Source: Sphingobium sp. CECT 9361
GTDB taxonomy: Bacteria > Pseudomonadota > Alphaproteobacteria > Sphingomonadales > Sphingomonadaceae
NCBI RefSeq assembly: GCF_918741285.1
Contig: NZ_CAKKNC010000007.1
Location: forward strand, 62,001 to 126,000
Length of the DNA stretch: 64,000 nt
Reading direction: 5' to 3'
In this document: in pieces, positions 54,151 to 62,577 of the stretch
Layout: each line of letters starts with the position of its first letter
Position numbering within the stretch: the stretch's first letter is position 1
Translations under genes and position numbers: made by a program
The notes under the pieces: model-generated
What the model saw: the letters and a program-made list of their open reading frames with translations, nothing else
What the model was told of the DNA's origin: nothing
Database searches by the model: none

Positions 54151-55221
54151 ATGCATTTTCTTGATCAAGCAAAAATCTATCTCCGCTCCGGCGCGGGCGG
54201 CCCCGGTGCCGTCAGCTTCCGCCGGGAGATGTACGTTGAATATGGCGGCCCCGACGGCGGTAACGGCGGCAAGGGCGGCGACATCATTTTCGAAGCGATC
54301 GAAGGCCTCAACACCCTCATCGACTTTCGCTATACCCAGCATTTCAAGGCGCAGCGCGGCATCCCCGGCATGGGCAAGAACCGCTATGGCGCAGGCGGCG
54401 ACGACCTGATCATCAAGGTACCGATCGGAACACAGGTGATCGCGGACGATGATGAAGGCACCATCCTGGCCGACTTCACCATCCCCGGCGAGCGCGTCGT
54501 GTTCCTGCGCGGTGGCGATGGCGGCCGTGGCAACATGTCCTTCAAATCCAGCACCAACCGCGCCCCGCGTCAGCATGGCACGGGTTGGCCGGGTGAGGAA
54601 ATGTGGGTCTGGCTGCGGCTCAAACTGCTGGCCGACGTCGGCCTTGTCGGCCTTCCCAATGCAGGCAAATCGACCTTTATCAATCAGGTGAGCAACGCCA
54701 AGGCGAAGGTCGGCGATTATCCGTTCACGACGACCAAGCCGCAGCTTGGCGTCGTCAGCCACAAGGGCCGCGAATTCGTGCTGGCCGACATTCCCGGCCT
54801 GATCGAAGGCGCAGCCGAAGGCGCGGGCATTGGCGACCGCTTCCTGGGCCATATCGAGCGGTGCCGCGTGCTGCTGCATCTGGTCGACGCGACCCTCGAC
54901 GATCCACTCGACGCATGGCGCATCGTGCAGGATGAGCTGTCAGCTTATGGCGCGGGCCTTGATGAAAAACCGCAATTGCTGGCGCTGAACAAGGGCGATC
55001 TGCTCGGTCAGGAATTGATGGACGACATCGCCGACCAGTTCCGGCAAGCCGGTGCGGAGGAAATCTTCATTATCTCGGGCGGCACCGGCGCAGGCGTCAG
55101 CGAACTGCTGGACCGTGTGATCCCCGAACTTGGCCCGGAACAGCGCACCGCCAGCAGCTACCGCATGGATATCGACCCGGAGAACGAGGACAAGGAAGCG
55201 GAACCGTGGTCGCCGCTGTAA
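54151..55221 (+). CDS. obgE: Obg-family GTPase
   Basis: A 356-residue essential GTPase that acts in large-subunit ribosome assembly and stress control. The glycine-rich Obg domain fills 1-158 (GGPDGGNGGKGGDIIF). The G domain has G1 GLPNAGKS (167-174), G3 DIPGLIEGA, G4 NKGD and a later SGGTGAG-type G5. The C-terminal part is short and acidic. It precedes proB, a frequent order in alphaproteobacteria. Confidence 0.97.
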   Translation: MHFLDQAKIYLRSGAGGPGAVSFRREMYVEYGGPDGGNGGKGGDIIFEAIEGLNTLIDFRYTQHFKAQRGIPGMGKNRYGAGGDDLIIKVPIGTQVIADDDEGTILADFTIPGERVVFLRGGDGGRGNMSFKSSTNRAPRQHGTGWPGEEMWVWLRLKLLADVGLVGLPNAGKSTFINQVSNAKAKVGDYPFTTTKPQLGVVSHKGREFVLADIPGLIEGAAEGAGIGDRFLGHIERCRVLLHLVDATLDDPLDAWRIVQDELSAYGAGLDEKPQLLALNKGDLLGQELMDDIADQFRQAGAEEIFIISGGTGAGVSELLDRVIPELGPEQRTASSYRMDIDPENEDKEAEPWSPL

Positions 55222-55262
55222 TCCGTCACACTTCTGCTCTCCCTGAAAGAGAGGGGAGTTCA

Positions 55263-56393
55263 GTGACTCTCGCCGGTTTCCCCCCTGCCCTCTGTCGCCG
55301 GATCGTCATCAAGATCGGCTCCGCGCTGCTGGTCGATCCTACGGGCAATCCGCGCGAAGCATGGTTGCGCACGCTCGTGGCCGAAATCGTTGCGCGGCGC
55401 GTTGAGGGGCAACAGATCGTCATCGTATCGTCAGGCGCGATAGCCCTTGGCGCGCGTCGACTTAATCTGGCCAAGGGTGGCCGGGGCAGCCTTGAAGACG
55501 CGCAGGCTGCCGCCGCCGTCGGGCAAATCGCCCTGTCGCAGGCATGGGCCATGCTGTTGGCCGAACAAGGCATTACCGCTGCGCAGATTCTCGTGACGCT
55601 CGACGATCTGGAAAACCGCCGCCGATATCTTAATGCATCGGCGACGCTGGAACGGTTGTTGTCGCTGGGCGTAGTCCCCGTCGTGAACGAAAATGACAGC
55701 GTGGCGACAGCCGAAATCCGATTTGGCGACAATGACCGGCTGGCGGCCCGGATCGGGCAAGCCGCTCGGGCCGACGCAGTTGTGCTGCTGTCTGACGTGG
55801 ACGGGCTTTACACCGCGAACCCGCACGTCGATGCGACGGCTATGCTGGTGGAAAACATAAAGACAATCGACGCGAAGATCATGGCTATGGCCGACGGTGG
55901 ATCGGGTTCGGGCATGGGATCGGGGGGCATGCGCTCCAAGATCGAAGCGGCCAAGATCGCGACGGGCGCCGGAGCGCACCTTGCGATCATATCGGGGCAT
56001 GTCGATTCGCCGTTACAAAACTGGAGCAACGGTGGGCGAGGCTCCATCTTCCACGCTGCCGATGCAAAGCGGGCGCGCAAAAGCTGGCTGGCCGGACGGC
56101 TGACGACGCGCGGCCATATCGCCATCGACGCCGGGGCCGAGCGGGCGCTGGCGAATGGCAACAGCCTCCTCCCCATCGGCGTGCGAACCGTGACCGGCAC
56201 TTTCGCGCGCGGCGATGTGGTGGACATCGTCGCTGAAGACGGTCGGGTGCTGGCGCGCGGCCTCGCCGAATATGACAGCGGCGACGCCGTGAAGATCGCG
56301 GGCCGACGCAGCGAGGATATCGCCGCCATATTGGGCGATGTCCCCCGCTCCGTCCTGATCCATCGCGATCACATGGTGCTGCTGAACCCATGA
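55263..56393 (+). CDS. proB: glutamate 5-kinase
   Basis: A 376-residue enzyme phosphorylating glutamate in proline synthesis. The kinase domain has IVIKIGSALLVD, IVSSGAIALGARRL, VPVVNENDSVATAEIRFGDND and LLSDVDGLYTANP; a C-terminal PUA domain covers about 285-370. GTG 55263 is preferred: GAGGGGAG lies just upstream and the first conserved strand follows soon. A start at 55206, inside obgE, is also in frame and would add 19 residues. Length then matches E. coli ProB (367). Confidence 0.93.
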   Translation: MTLAGFPPALCRRIVIKIGSALLVDPTGNPREAWLRTLVAEIVARRVEGQQIVIVSSGAIALGARRLNLAKGGRGSLEDAQAAAAVGQIALSQAWAMLLAEQGITAAQILVTLDDLENRRRYLNASATLERLLSLGVVPVVNENDSVATAEIRFGDNDRLAARIGQAARADAVVLLSDVDGLYTANPHVDATAMLVENIKTIDAKIMAMADGGSGSGMGSGGMRSKIEAAKIATGAGAHLAIISGHVDSPLQNWSNGGRGSIFHAADAKRARKSWLAGRLTTRGHIAIDAGAERALANGNSLLPIGVRTVTGTFARGDVVDIVAEDGRVLARGLAEYDSGDAVKIAGRRSEDIAAILGDVPRSVLIHRDHMVLLNP

Positions 56394-57307
56394 CCCCTTT
56401 TCGGCTGGCCGTAACCGGCGCCACGGGTTTCCTTGGCGCAGCAACCCTCGACCTTGCGCTGGGCGCAAAGATGAAGATCAACGCGCTCACTCGTTCGCCG
56501 CAGTTCCCGCGCAAGGGCGTGACCTGGACCCCCGGCGCGCTGAGCGACCGTGACAGTCTGGAGCGGCTGATGGCGGATGCCGACGCGGTGCTGCATATCG
56601 CCGGCGTGGTGAACGCGCCCGACCGCAAGGGTTTTGCCGAAGGCAACGCGACCGGCACGATGAACGTCGTTGACGCCATGCGCCGCACGGGCGTTCGCCG
56701 CATCGTGCATGTGTCGTCGCTGGCGGCCCGCGAGCCGCAGCTTTCAAGCTATGGCTGGTCGAAGGAACTGGCCGAGCGGCATGTCATGGCCAGCGCGCTC
56801 GACTGGACTATCGTGCGCCCTCCGGCGATCTATGGTCCCGGTGACAAGGACATACTCGACCTGTTTCGAATGGCGTCCAAGGGGGTCGTGATGCTCCCGC
56901 CCGGCGGGCGCTTGTCGGTTATTGAAGTCAGTGACTTGGCACGCCTCCTTCTGACACTCATCGAGGATCGCGGCGACAGTCTCGCGCAAATTTATGAAGT
57001 CGATGACCAGACGCCGGGCGGATGGAGCCATGCCGATTTCGGTCGCGCCATCGGTATGAGTGTGGGCCGCGCCGTCCGCACCATCGCCACACCACGCTGG
57101 TTGATGAATGTCTCCGCCGTCAGCGACCGCATGATCCGCGGACGCAAGGCAAGACTGACGCAGGATCGCGTAGGCTATTACTGCCATCCTGACTGGGTAT
57201 CCCGCCCCGAAATGGCACCGCCCGCCGAACTCTGGCAACCGCAGGTGGCGACCATGGACGGGCTGAAATCGACGGTCGCGGCCTATCGCGCAAAGGGCTG
57301 GCTTTAG
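56390..57307 (+). CDS. cerR: NAD-dependent epimerase/dehydratase, probable ceramide reductase
   Basis: A 305-residue extended SDR. The cofactor motif is VTGATGFLGAATL (8-20), and the active site has Ser110, Tyr121 and Lys125 in HVSS and YGWSK. In Caulobacter a protein of this class beside spt reduces the keto group of the sphingoid part of oxidised ceramide. Its place close to acp-spt in a sphingomonad argues for the same role here. ATG 56390 overlaps the proB stop. The name is given from context and family pattern; other sugar or lipid epimerases of this fold cannot be excluded. Confidence 0.75.
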   Translation: MTPFRLAVTGATGFLGAATLDLALGAKMKINALTRSPQFPRKGVTWTPGALSDRDSLERLMADADAVLHIAGVVNAPDRKGFAEGNATGTMNVVDAMRRTGVRRIVHVSSLAAREPQLSSYGWSKELAERHVMASALDWTIVRPPAIYGPGDKDILDLFRMASKGVVMLPPGGRLSVIEVSDLARLLLTLIEDRGDSLAQIYEVDDQTPGGWSHADFGRAIGMSVGRAVRTIATPRWLMNVSAVSDRMIRGRKARLTQDRVGYYCHPDWVSRPEMAPPAELWQPQVATMDGLKSTVAAYRAKGWL

Positions 57308-57858
57308 ATTAGCCGCCCCAGCACGAGCTCTACCGCAAATGCTGCAAAGCTGAGCACCAGCCCCGTCAGAAATATCCGATAGGCATAGCCCAGATATTTG
57401 TATTTCTTGTGCTGCAGCACTTGCCCATTCTGATAGATGTCCCGCAGCATCACCCGATACAGCGCTTCGTCGTCGTCCAGCTTCGCCACGATCCGGTCGG
57501 CAAATTCACTTTCGCTCACGCTGGTGAATATGCCGAAGAACAGGATGTTGGCATCGTCCCCCACTGGCCCCTTAATATTGGTGACTTTGGGCAGGACAGA
57601 CAGGATCGCAAACGTCGCGGCCAGAAATGCCCCTGTCGCGAGGATAGCAATCGGTACGACCATCCGCCCTGTCCGCAATTGCCCCACCGCCAGCGTGAAG
57701 ACTACGAAAGAGGCACCCATCAGCATATTCGCTTTCTGGTCCGCCATCTGGCTTAGCTGCAGATTGGCGGCGAGCGACGTGCGGACAAGATGGATCGCAT
57801 TGGGCACCAGCGGCCGCTTTACCGCGGTCCGTTCCTCCACCTTGGCATAGTCGGCCAT
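57304..57858 (-). CDS. Pycsar-effector-like membrane protein (PycTM/DUF5706 family)
   Basis: A 184-residue protein from ATG 57858 with membrane segments at about 46-62, 67-90 and 160-180. The segment LAANLQLSQMADQKANMLMGASF matches the conserved start of the family that contains PycTM, the membrane effector activated by cyclic UMP/CMP in anti-phage Pycsar systems. In between lies a charged cytoplasmic region (about 92-158). No pyrimidine cyclase gene is near. The gene sits between cerR and acp-spt, and convergent overlap with cerR is 4 bp. Its role here may be unrelated to defence. Confidence 0.72.
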   Translation of the reverse strand: MADYAKVEERTAVKRPLVPNAIHLVRTSLAANLQLSQMADQKANMLMGASFVVFTLAVGQLRTGRMVVPIAILATGAFLAATFAILSVLPKVTNIKGPVGDDANILFFGIFTSVSESEFADRIVAKLDDDEALYRVMLRDIYQNGQVLQHKKYKYLGYAYRIFLTGLVLSFAAFAVELVLGRLI

Positions 57859-58014
57859 CGTTTTTATTCCCCAAACTTTCCCGGAACATCGCATCTTGCG
57901 CACATTGCGGCAAGTTCACGCCCGATTGACGCCTTATTCCCTTGCCAAAGGAAGCCGATACGGCGCAAAAACCGCGCCTTCAACGCCTGAAATAAGTCCA
58001 GAAAGACGAATAGC

Positions 58015-58257
58015 ATGACGGATCGCCAAACCATCTTCGCGCAAGTCGCCGAACAGATCGCGCCTTTCAATAAAAAAGGCGTCGCGCTGACCGAAGCCAC
58101 GACCTTTGCCGGGGATCTGGAATGGGACAGCCTGACCGTCATGGATTTCGTTGCCGCGGTCGAGGATGAATTCGACATCCTCATCACCATGAACATGCAG
58201 GCGGAAATCGAGAATGTCGGCCAGCTTGTCGACGCCGTCACCAAGCTGAAGGGTTGA
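58015..58257 (+). CDS. acyl carrier protein dedicated to sphingolipid synthesis
   Basis: An 80-residue acidic carrier protein. The 4'-phosphopantetheine attachment site is Ser39 in LEWDSLTVMDFV, a variant of the usual DSL motif. It precedes spt by 7 bp. In Caulobacter and sphingomonads such a specialised ACP presents the long-chain acyl group to serine palmitoyltransferase. It is distinct from the housekeeping AcpP by sequence around the DSL motif. Confidence 0.93.
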   Translation: MTDRQTIFAQVAEQIAPFNKKGVALTEATTFAGDLEWDSLTVMDFVAAVEDEFDILITMNMQAEIENVGQLVDAVTKLKG

Positions 58258-58264
58258 ACGCGCC

Positions 58265-59527
58265 ATGAGCCAAGCTGCAGCCACCGCCGCCGACACGCAG
58301 ACTCCGGACGAAACATCCGGCGCGACCGACCTGTTTTCCAAATTCGATCCCCTGATCGCCGAGCGCGAAGCGCTGATGGCGACGGGCGTGCGCGATCCGT
58401 TCGCCATCGTGATGGACGAAGTGAAGTCGCCGACCCTTGCGGTGATCAAAGGCAAGGAAACGATCCTGCTGGGCACCTACAACTATATGGGCATGACGTT
58501 CGACCCGGATGTGATCGCGGCGGGCAAGAAAGCGCTCGACGAATTCGGCGCAGGCACGACCGGCAGCCGGGTTCTGAACGGCACCTATCAGGGCCACAAG
58601 GAAGTCGAGGACGCGCTCAAGGAATTTTACGGTACCGATCATGCCATGGTATTTTCAACGGGTTATCAGGCGAACCTGGGGGTTATTTCCACGCTGGCGG
58701 GCAAAGGCGACTACGTCATTCTGGACGCGGACAGCCATGCGTCGATCTATGACGGCTGTTTCCTGGGCAATGCCGAAATCGTCCGCTTCCGCCACAACAG
58801 CGTCGAGGATCTGGACAAGCGGCTGGGTCGCTTGCCCGTCGATGCGCAGAAGCTGGTCGTGCTCGAAGGCGTCTATTCGATGCTGGGCGACATCGCGCCA
58901 CTGCCGGAAATGGTCGCGGCCATCCGCAAGCACAAGAATTGCATGATTCTGGTCGACGAAGCGCATGGCATGGGCTTTTTCGGTCCCAACGGTCGCGGCG
59001 TGTACGAGGAACAGGGCGTCGAGAAGGACATTGACTTCGTAGTCGGTACTTTCTCCAAATCGGTCGGCACGGTCGGCGGTTTCTGCGTTTCGAACCATCC
59101 CAAGTTTGACGTGATGCGTCTCGTCTGCCGCCCCTATGTGTTCACCGCGTCGCTGCCGCCCAGCGTCGTCGCCACCGCTGCGACGTCGATCCGCAAGCTC
59201 ATGCACGCGCAGGACAAGCGCGCGCATCTGTGGGAAAACAGCCGTCGGTTGCACGGTGGCCTAAAGGCAATGGGCTTCAAGCTCGGCACCGATACGCCGC
59301 AATCCGCGATCATCGCCGTTATCCTCAACGATCAGGCGCAGGCCGTCGCGATCTGGCAGGCGCTGCTGGAACTGGGTCTCTACGTCAACATGGCCCGCCC
59401 GCCTGCAACGCCAACCGGCACGTTCCTGCTGCGCTGCTCGCTATGCGCGGAACATAGCAGCGATCAGGTCACGCAGATTCTGGGGATGTTCGAGGAAGCC
59501 GGAAAGGCGACCGGCGCGATAGCCTGA
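58265..59527 (+). CDS. spt: serine palmitoyltransferase
   Basis: A 420-residue PLP enzyme of the alpha-oxoamine synthase family that condenses serine with palmitoyl thioester to 3-ketosphinganine, the first step of sphingolipid synthesis. The PLP lysine is Lys265 in GTFSKSVGTVGGF; His158 in DADSHAS stacks on the ring, and Asp231 and His234 are in LVDEAHGMG. The length equals the soluble homodimeric enzyme of Sphingomonas. Together with its ACP it marks this organism as a sphingolipid producer. It follows acp by 7 bp. Confidence 0.95.
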   Translation: MSQAAATAADTQTPDETSGATDLFSKFDPLIAEREALMATGVRDPFAIVMDEVKSPTLAVIKGKETILLGTYNYMGMTFDPDVIAAGKKALDEFGAGTTGSRVLNGTYQGHKEVEDALKEFYGTDHAMVFSTGYQANLGVISTLAGKGDYVILDADSHASIYDGCFLGNAEIVRFRHNSVEDLDKRLGRLPVDAQKLVVLEGVYSMLGDIAPLPEMVAAIRKHKNCMILVDEAHGMGFFGPNGRGVYEEQGVEKDIDFVVGTFSKSVGTVGGFCVSNHPKFDVMRLVCRPYVFTASLPPSVVATAATSIRKLMHAQDKRAHLWENSRRLHGGLKAMGFKLGTDTPQSAIIAVILNDQAQAVAIWQALLELGLYVNMARPPATPTGTFLLRCSLCAEHSSDQVTQILGMFEEAGKATGAIA

Positions 59528-59593
59528 ACCAATTTACGATGGGTACGTAACGATACTTCCCCCGATTCATGTTCTGCTCTATGAGCTTGGAAC

Positions 59594-61678
59594 ATGGACG
59601 GCGCGATGAGTTATATCGACGAGGAGCTGCCTAAGACGCGCCGGGTCATCCGCCGCGTGGTCGGTGCTGCCATTGGCATTCCGCTGATGATCGCGCTCGG
59701 TGCCCTGCTGTACTTTGCCAGTATGGCGAGCAGCGACCGGGACATGGCGCTGGACGAGCAACGCCACAGCTTTGAAGTCATTAACCTGGCGACGCGGCTG
59801 GACGCATCGATTGCCAAATCCGAAGCGACGCTCGCCCGCTATGTGATCGGCATGGACCCCGACACTGGGCGCCTGTTTCAGTCGCAGTGGCGACGGGCCG
59901 GGGCCGAACTCGATGCACTGGCGTTTTCTACGCGCAAGAGCCCCTGGCAAAAAACGGCGGTTCAGGGCCTGCGCGAAGCCTATCTGGATCGCGGCAAGAC
60001 GCTGAACGAAATCGGCCTGCGTACGACCTACGATCAGAAATTAGGCGCTCTGTCGCAATTTCATCAGGCAGGGAAGTCCACCAATCTGAAGCTGATCAAC
60101 GATCGGCTGAACGCTATCATCGAAGCGGAAAACGCCCGGCTTACCGAGCGTAGCACTGCCGTGAATCTTGCAGGCGATCGCAGCGCGCTGGCCAATCGCA
60201 CCTATCTGCTGGTCGGGCTCATCATTCTCGTCGGGGCGCTCTGCGCGGCATGGGCAGCGATGTCAGCTTGGGCGGACCGTCGCAATGCGCGTCGGCTGGC
60301 GGACGCGGAAATGATCCGGGCGGACCGCATGGAGGCCGCCGTTACGATTCGCACCACGCAGTTGCAGGAAGCCAATGTCCGCCTTCAGCAAGAGGCCGCC
60401 GAGCGCGCTGCAGCGGAAGAGAGCCTGCGCCAGATGCAGAAGATGGAAGCCGTGGGGCAACTTACCGGCGGCATCGCGCATGATTTCAACAATATGCTGG
60501 CCGTCGTGTCCGGGGGGCTCGAACTTGCAAGGCGGAAACTGCGCGAAGACCCGGAAAATGCCGAGAGACATATCGACAATGCAATGGAAGGCGCCAACCG
60601 GGCATCGGCGTTGACCCGTCGGCTTTTGGCGTTCGCCCGCGCCGAACCGTTGCTGCCTGCCGCAGTCGATCCCGATGCGCTGATTCGCAACATGATCGAC
60701 CTCATCGACCGCACCATTGGCGATCAGATCGTCGTTACGCTGGAACCCGGCGCATCCGGCTGGGCCATTTTCGTCGATCGGCATCAGCTTGAAAACGCCA
60801 TCCTCAACCTTTGCGTTAACGCGCGGGATGCCATGGACGGTCGCGGCACGCTTACGATCACAACAGCGCAGGCGACACTCGCGCCCCGTGAAATCGGTGA
60901 GTGCGAAGGCGGTGACTATATAAGGCTCGCCGTCAGTGACAGCGGTTGCGGCATGGATGCAGACGTGCTGCAGCGGGTGTTCGAGCCGTTCTTCACGACG
61001 AAGCCCGTGGGCCAAGGCACGGGACTTGGTCTCAGCCAGATTTTCGGTTTCGTGCGGCAATGCTCTGGCGAAATCCGCATTCAGTCCCGGCCCGGTGAAG
61101 GCACGCAAGTCGAAATGTTCCTGCCGCGCAAGGCAATGACGGCGGCGCAGGTGGCGGAAATGGTAAAGTCGCCCGCCAGTATCGACACGACCGATCATCC
61201 CCCCACCCGCATATTGGTGGTGGAGGACGATCCGCGCGTCCTGTCGCAATCCATGGATGCCATTGCGGAACTGGGGCATCTGCCCGTCGCGTGTCCGCAT
61301 CCGGACGAAGCGGCGACGATGCTGGAGCGATATGGCGATATCGGCCTGATCATGAGCGACGTCCTGATGCCCGGAATGACGGGGCCCGAGATGATCGCTA
61401 GCCTGTCTTCGAAATTCCGCGACATCCCCGTATTGTTCGTAACAGGATATGCCGGTGACATCGACGATGCGATGATGTTCGAAGGCCATCAGGTTTTGCG
61501 CAAGCCCTATACCCTGGCCACTCTTTCCCGCACGATATCCGATACGATCATTCAGGCGAATGGAAAAGACAGCAAGCCCAAGGCAGCCGAGGCGGCACTC
61601 AAACCGGGCAAATCGGCCCCGAAGAAAAAGCCTCTCAGCGAATCGCCCCCGACCGAAACAGCCGAGGCAGCAGAGTAA
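59594..61678 (+). CDS. hybrid sensor histidine kinase with CHASE3-like sensor
   Basis: A 694-residue membrane kinase. Membrane segments lie at about 22-44 and 198-223, enclosing a periplasmic CHASE3-type helical domain. A coiled coil (about 225-280) leads to the HisKA domain with the phospho-histidine in TGGIAHDFNNML, a HATPase domain (NARDAM, SDSGCGMD, GTGLGLSQIFGF) and a receiver domain (from about 538) with Asp589 in IMSDVLMPG. A basic/acidic tail follows. It starts 66 bp after spt. A link to envelope-lipid homeostasis is suggested only by position. Confidence 0.92.
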   Translation: MDGAMSYIDEELPKTRRVIRRVVGAAIGIPLMIALGALLYFASMASSDRDMALDEQRHSFEVINLATRLDASIAKSEATLARYVIGMDPDTGRLFQSQWRRAGAELDALAFSTRKSPWQKTAVQGLREAYLDRGKTLNEIGLRTTYDQKLGALSQFHQAGKSTNLKLINDRLNAIIEAENARLTERSTAVNLAGDRSALANRTYLLVGLIILVGALCAAWAAMSAWADRRNARRLADAEMIRADRMEAAVTIRTTQLQEANVRLQQEAAERAAAEESLRQMQKMEAVGQLTGGIAHDFNNMLAVVSGGLELARRKLREDPENAERHIDNAMEGANRASALTRRLLAFARAEPLLPAAVDPDALIRNMIDLIDRTIGDQIVVTLEPGASGWAIFVDRHQLENAILNLCVNARDAMDGRGTLTITTAQATLAPREIGECEGGDYIRLAVSDSGCGMDADVLQRVFEPFFTTKPVGQGTGLGLSQIFGFVRQCSGEIRIQSRPGEGTQVEMFLPRKAMTAAQVAEMVKSPASIDTTDHPPTRILVVEDDPRVLSQSMDAIAELGHLPVACPHPDEAATMLERYGDIGLIMSDVLMPGMTGPEMIASLSSKFRDIPVLFVTGYAGDIDDAMMFEGHQVLRKPYTLATLSRTISDTIIQANGKDSKPKAAEAALKPGKSAPKKKPLSESPPTETAEAAE

Positions 61679-62531
61679 CTGCACCCAGCAGGGGCCAGCG
61701 CCGCTGCCACGGTTTGATGGCAATCTGTGTCCCGGCGTGGCGATTGATCTTCCACGCCAGATAATCGATCCCCCCTGCGAAGGTGAAACTGGCCTTTGCC
61801 AATCGCATGGCCGTCAGGCGCTTTCCTCGACTCTGCAGCGCACGCCAGCGGCGGGCATTGTCGGCAATCTCTGCTGATGTGAAAGGATCGGCGCGTCGCT
61901 GGGGATAGGCGGCGGCAAAGCGGGCATAGCGGTCCGGGTCGCTGTCGACGATAGAGCCGGAACGATCGGTCCGCTCCGCCCGCAATTCCGCGCCATAGGT
62001 CAACGCGAATCCTGTGCGCCACAGATGCAGCCCGTCGCCCGGGCCGTCCGCTTGCGCGGCAGGCGCGGCGAGATCGAGCAATGTGGGCGCAGCGCGGGAC
62101 ACCGAGACAATGGCGCGAATGCGCGCGACTTCGTCTGCCGCCCACAACAGGCGGGACGGTTGCGCGAAACGCGCCCAGACCGACACATTGTCCGCATCCC
62201 GTCCGCACAGCCGGTCGAAATCCGGTTCGCTCAGCACCGCATATTTGGCGATCAGGCCCTGATGTTCGAATGGGAATACATTAGGCGGGATCAGCCGGTT
62301 AGCGCGGGCCAGCCAGCCTTTGCCATAAGCCGCTTCATAGTCCGATACGATCAGATAGAAATCGAGCATCAGCCCGTCGAGATTGGCTTCCCGCAAGCAG
62401 GATCCGTAGAACAGCACCGCGCGCGCTGCGCCGGGATACAGGCTCGCCAATGCCGCCGCCATGGCAACGGCGCGCGGATCGGCAGGCTGCGACAGCTCTT
62501 CGGTGACGAGGGCGGAGAGAGAGTGCGACAT
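61635..62531 (-). CDS. nucleotidyltransferase-like protein resembling Tam41 phosphatidate cytidylyltransferase
   Basis: A 298-residue protein that I compare with Tam41, the mitochondrial CDP-diacylglycerol synthase. The nucleotidyltransferase signature is LFYGSCLREA (about 40-49) followed by MLDFYLIV (55-62), where Gly-Ser and Asp fit the catalytic loop. Further Tam41-like segments are PNVFPFE, LIAKYAVLSEPDFDRL and VSVWARFAQPSRLLW. No membrane segment is obvious, but a basic, hydrophobic C-terminus could bind the bilayer. It follows a lipid kinase gene by 46 bp on the same strand. A cytidylyltransferase acting on phosphatidate or ceramide phosphate is the best hypothesis; this is pattern recall without a search. 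Confidence 0.55.
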   Translation of the reverse strand: MSHSLSALVTEELSQPADPRAVAMAAALASLYPGAARAVLFYGSCLREANLDGLMLDFYLIVSDYEAAYGKGWLARANRLIPPNVFPFEHQGLIAKYAVLSEPDFDRLCGRDADNVSVWARFAQPSRLLWAADEVARIRAIVSVSRAAPTLLDLAAPAAQADGPGDGLHLWRTGFALTYGAELRAERTDRSGSIVDSDPDRYARFAAAYPQRRADPFTSAEIADNARRWRALQSRGKRLTAMRLAKASFTFAGGIDYLAWKINRHAGTQIAIKPWQRRWPLLGAVTLLPRLFRSGAIR

Positions 62532-62577
62532 CAGGATTCACGGTGTCCGCACGGGGCGAACAGCGCAACTCAGAACA

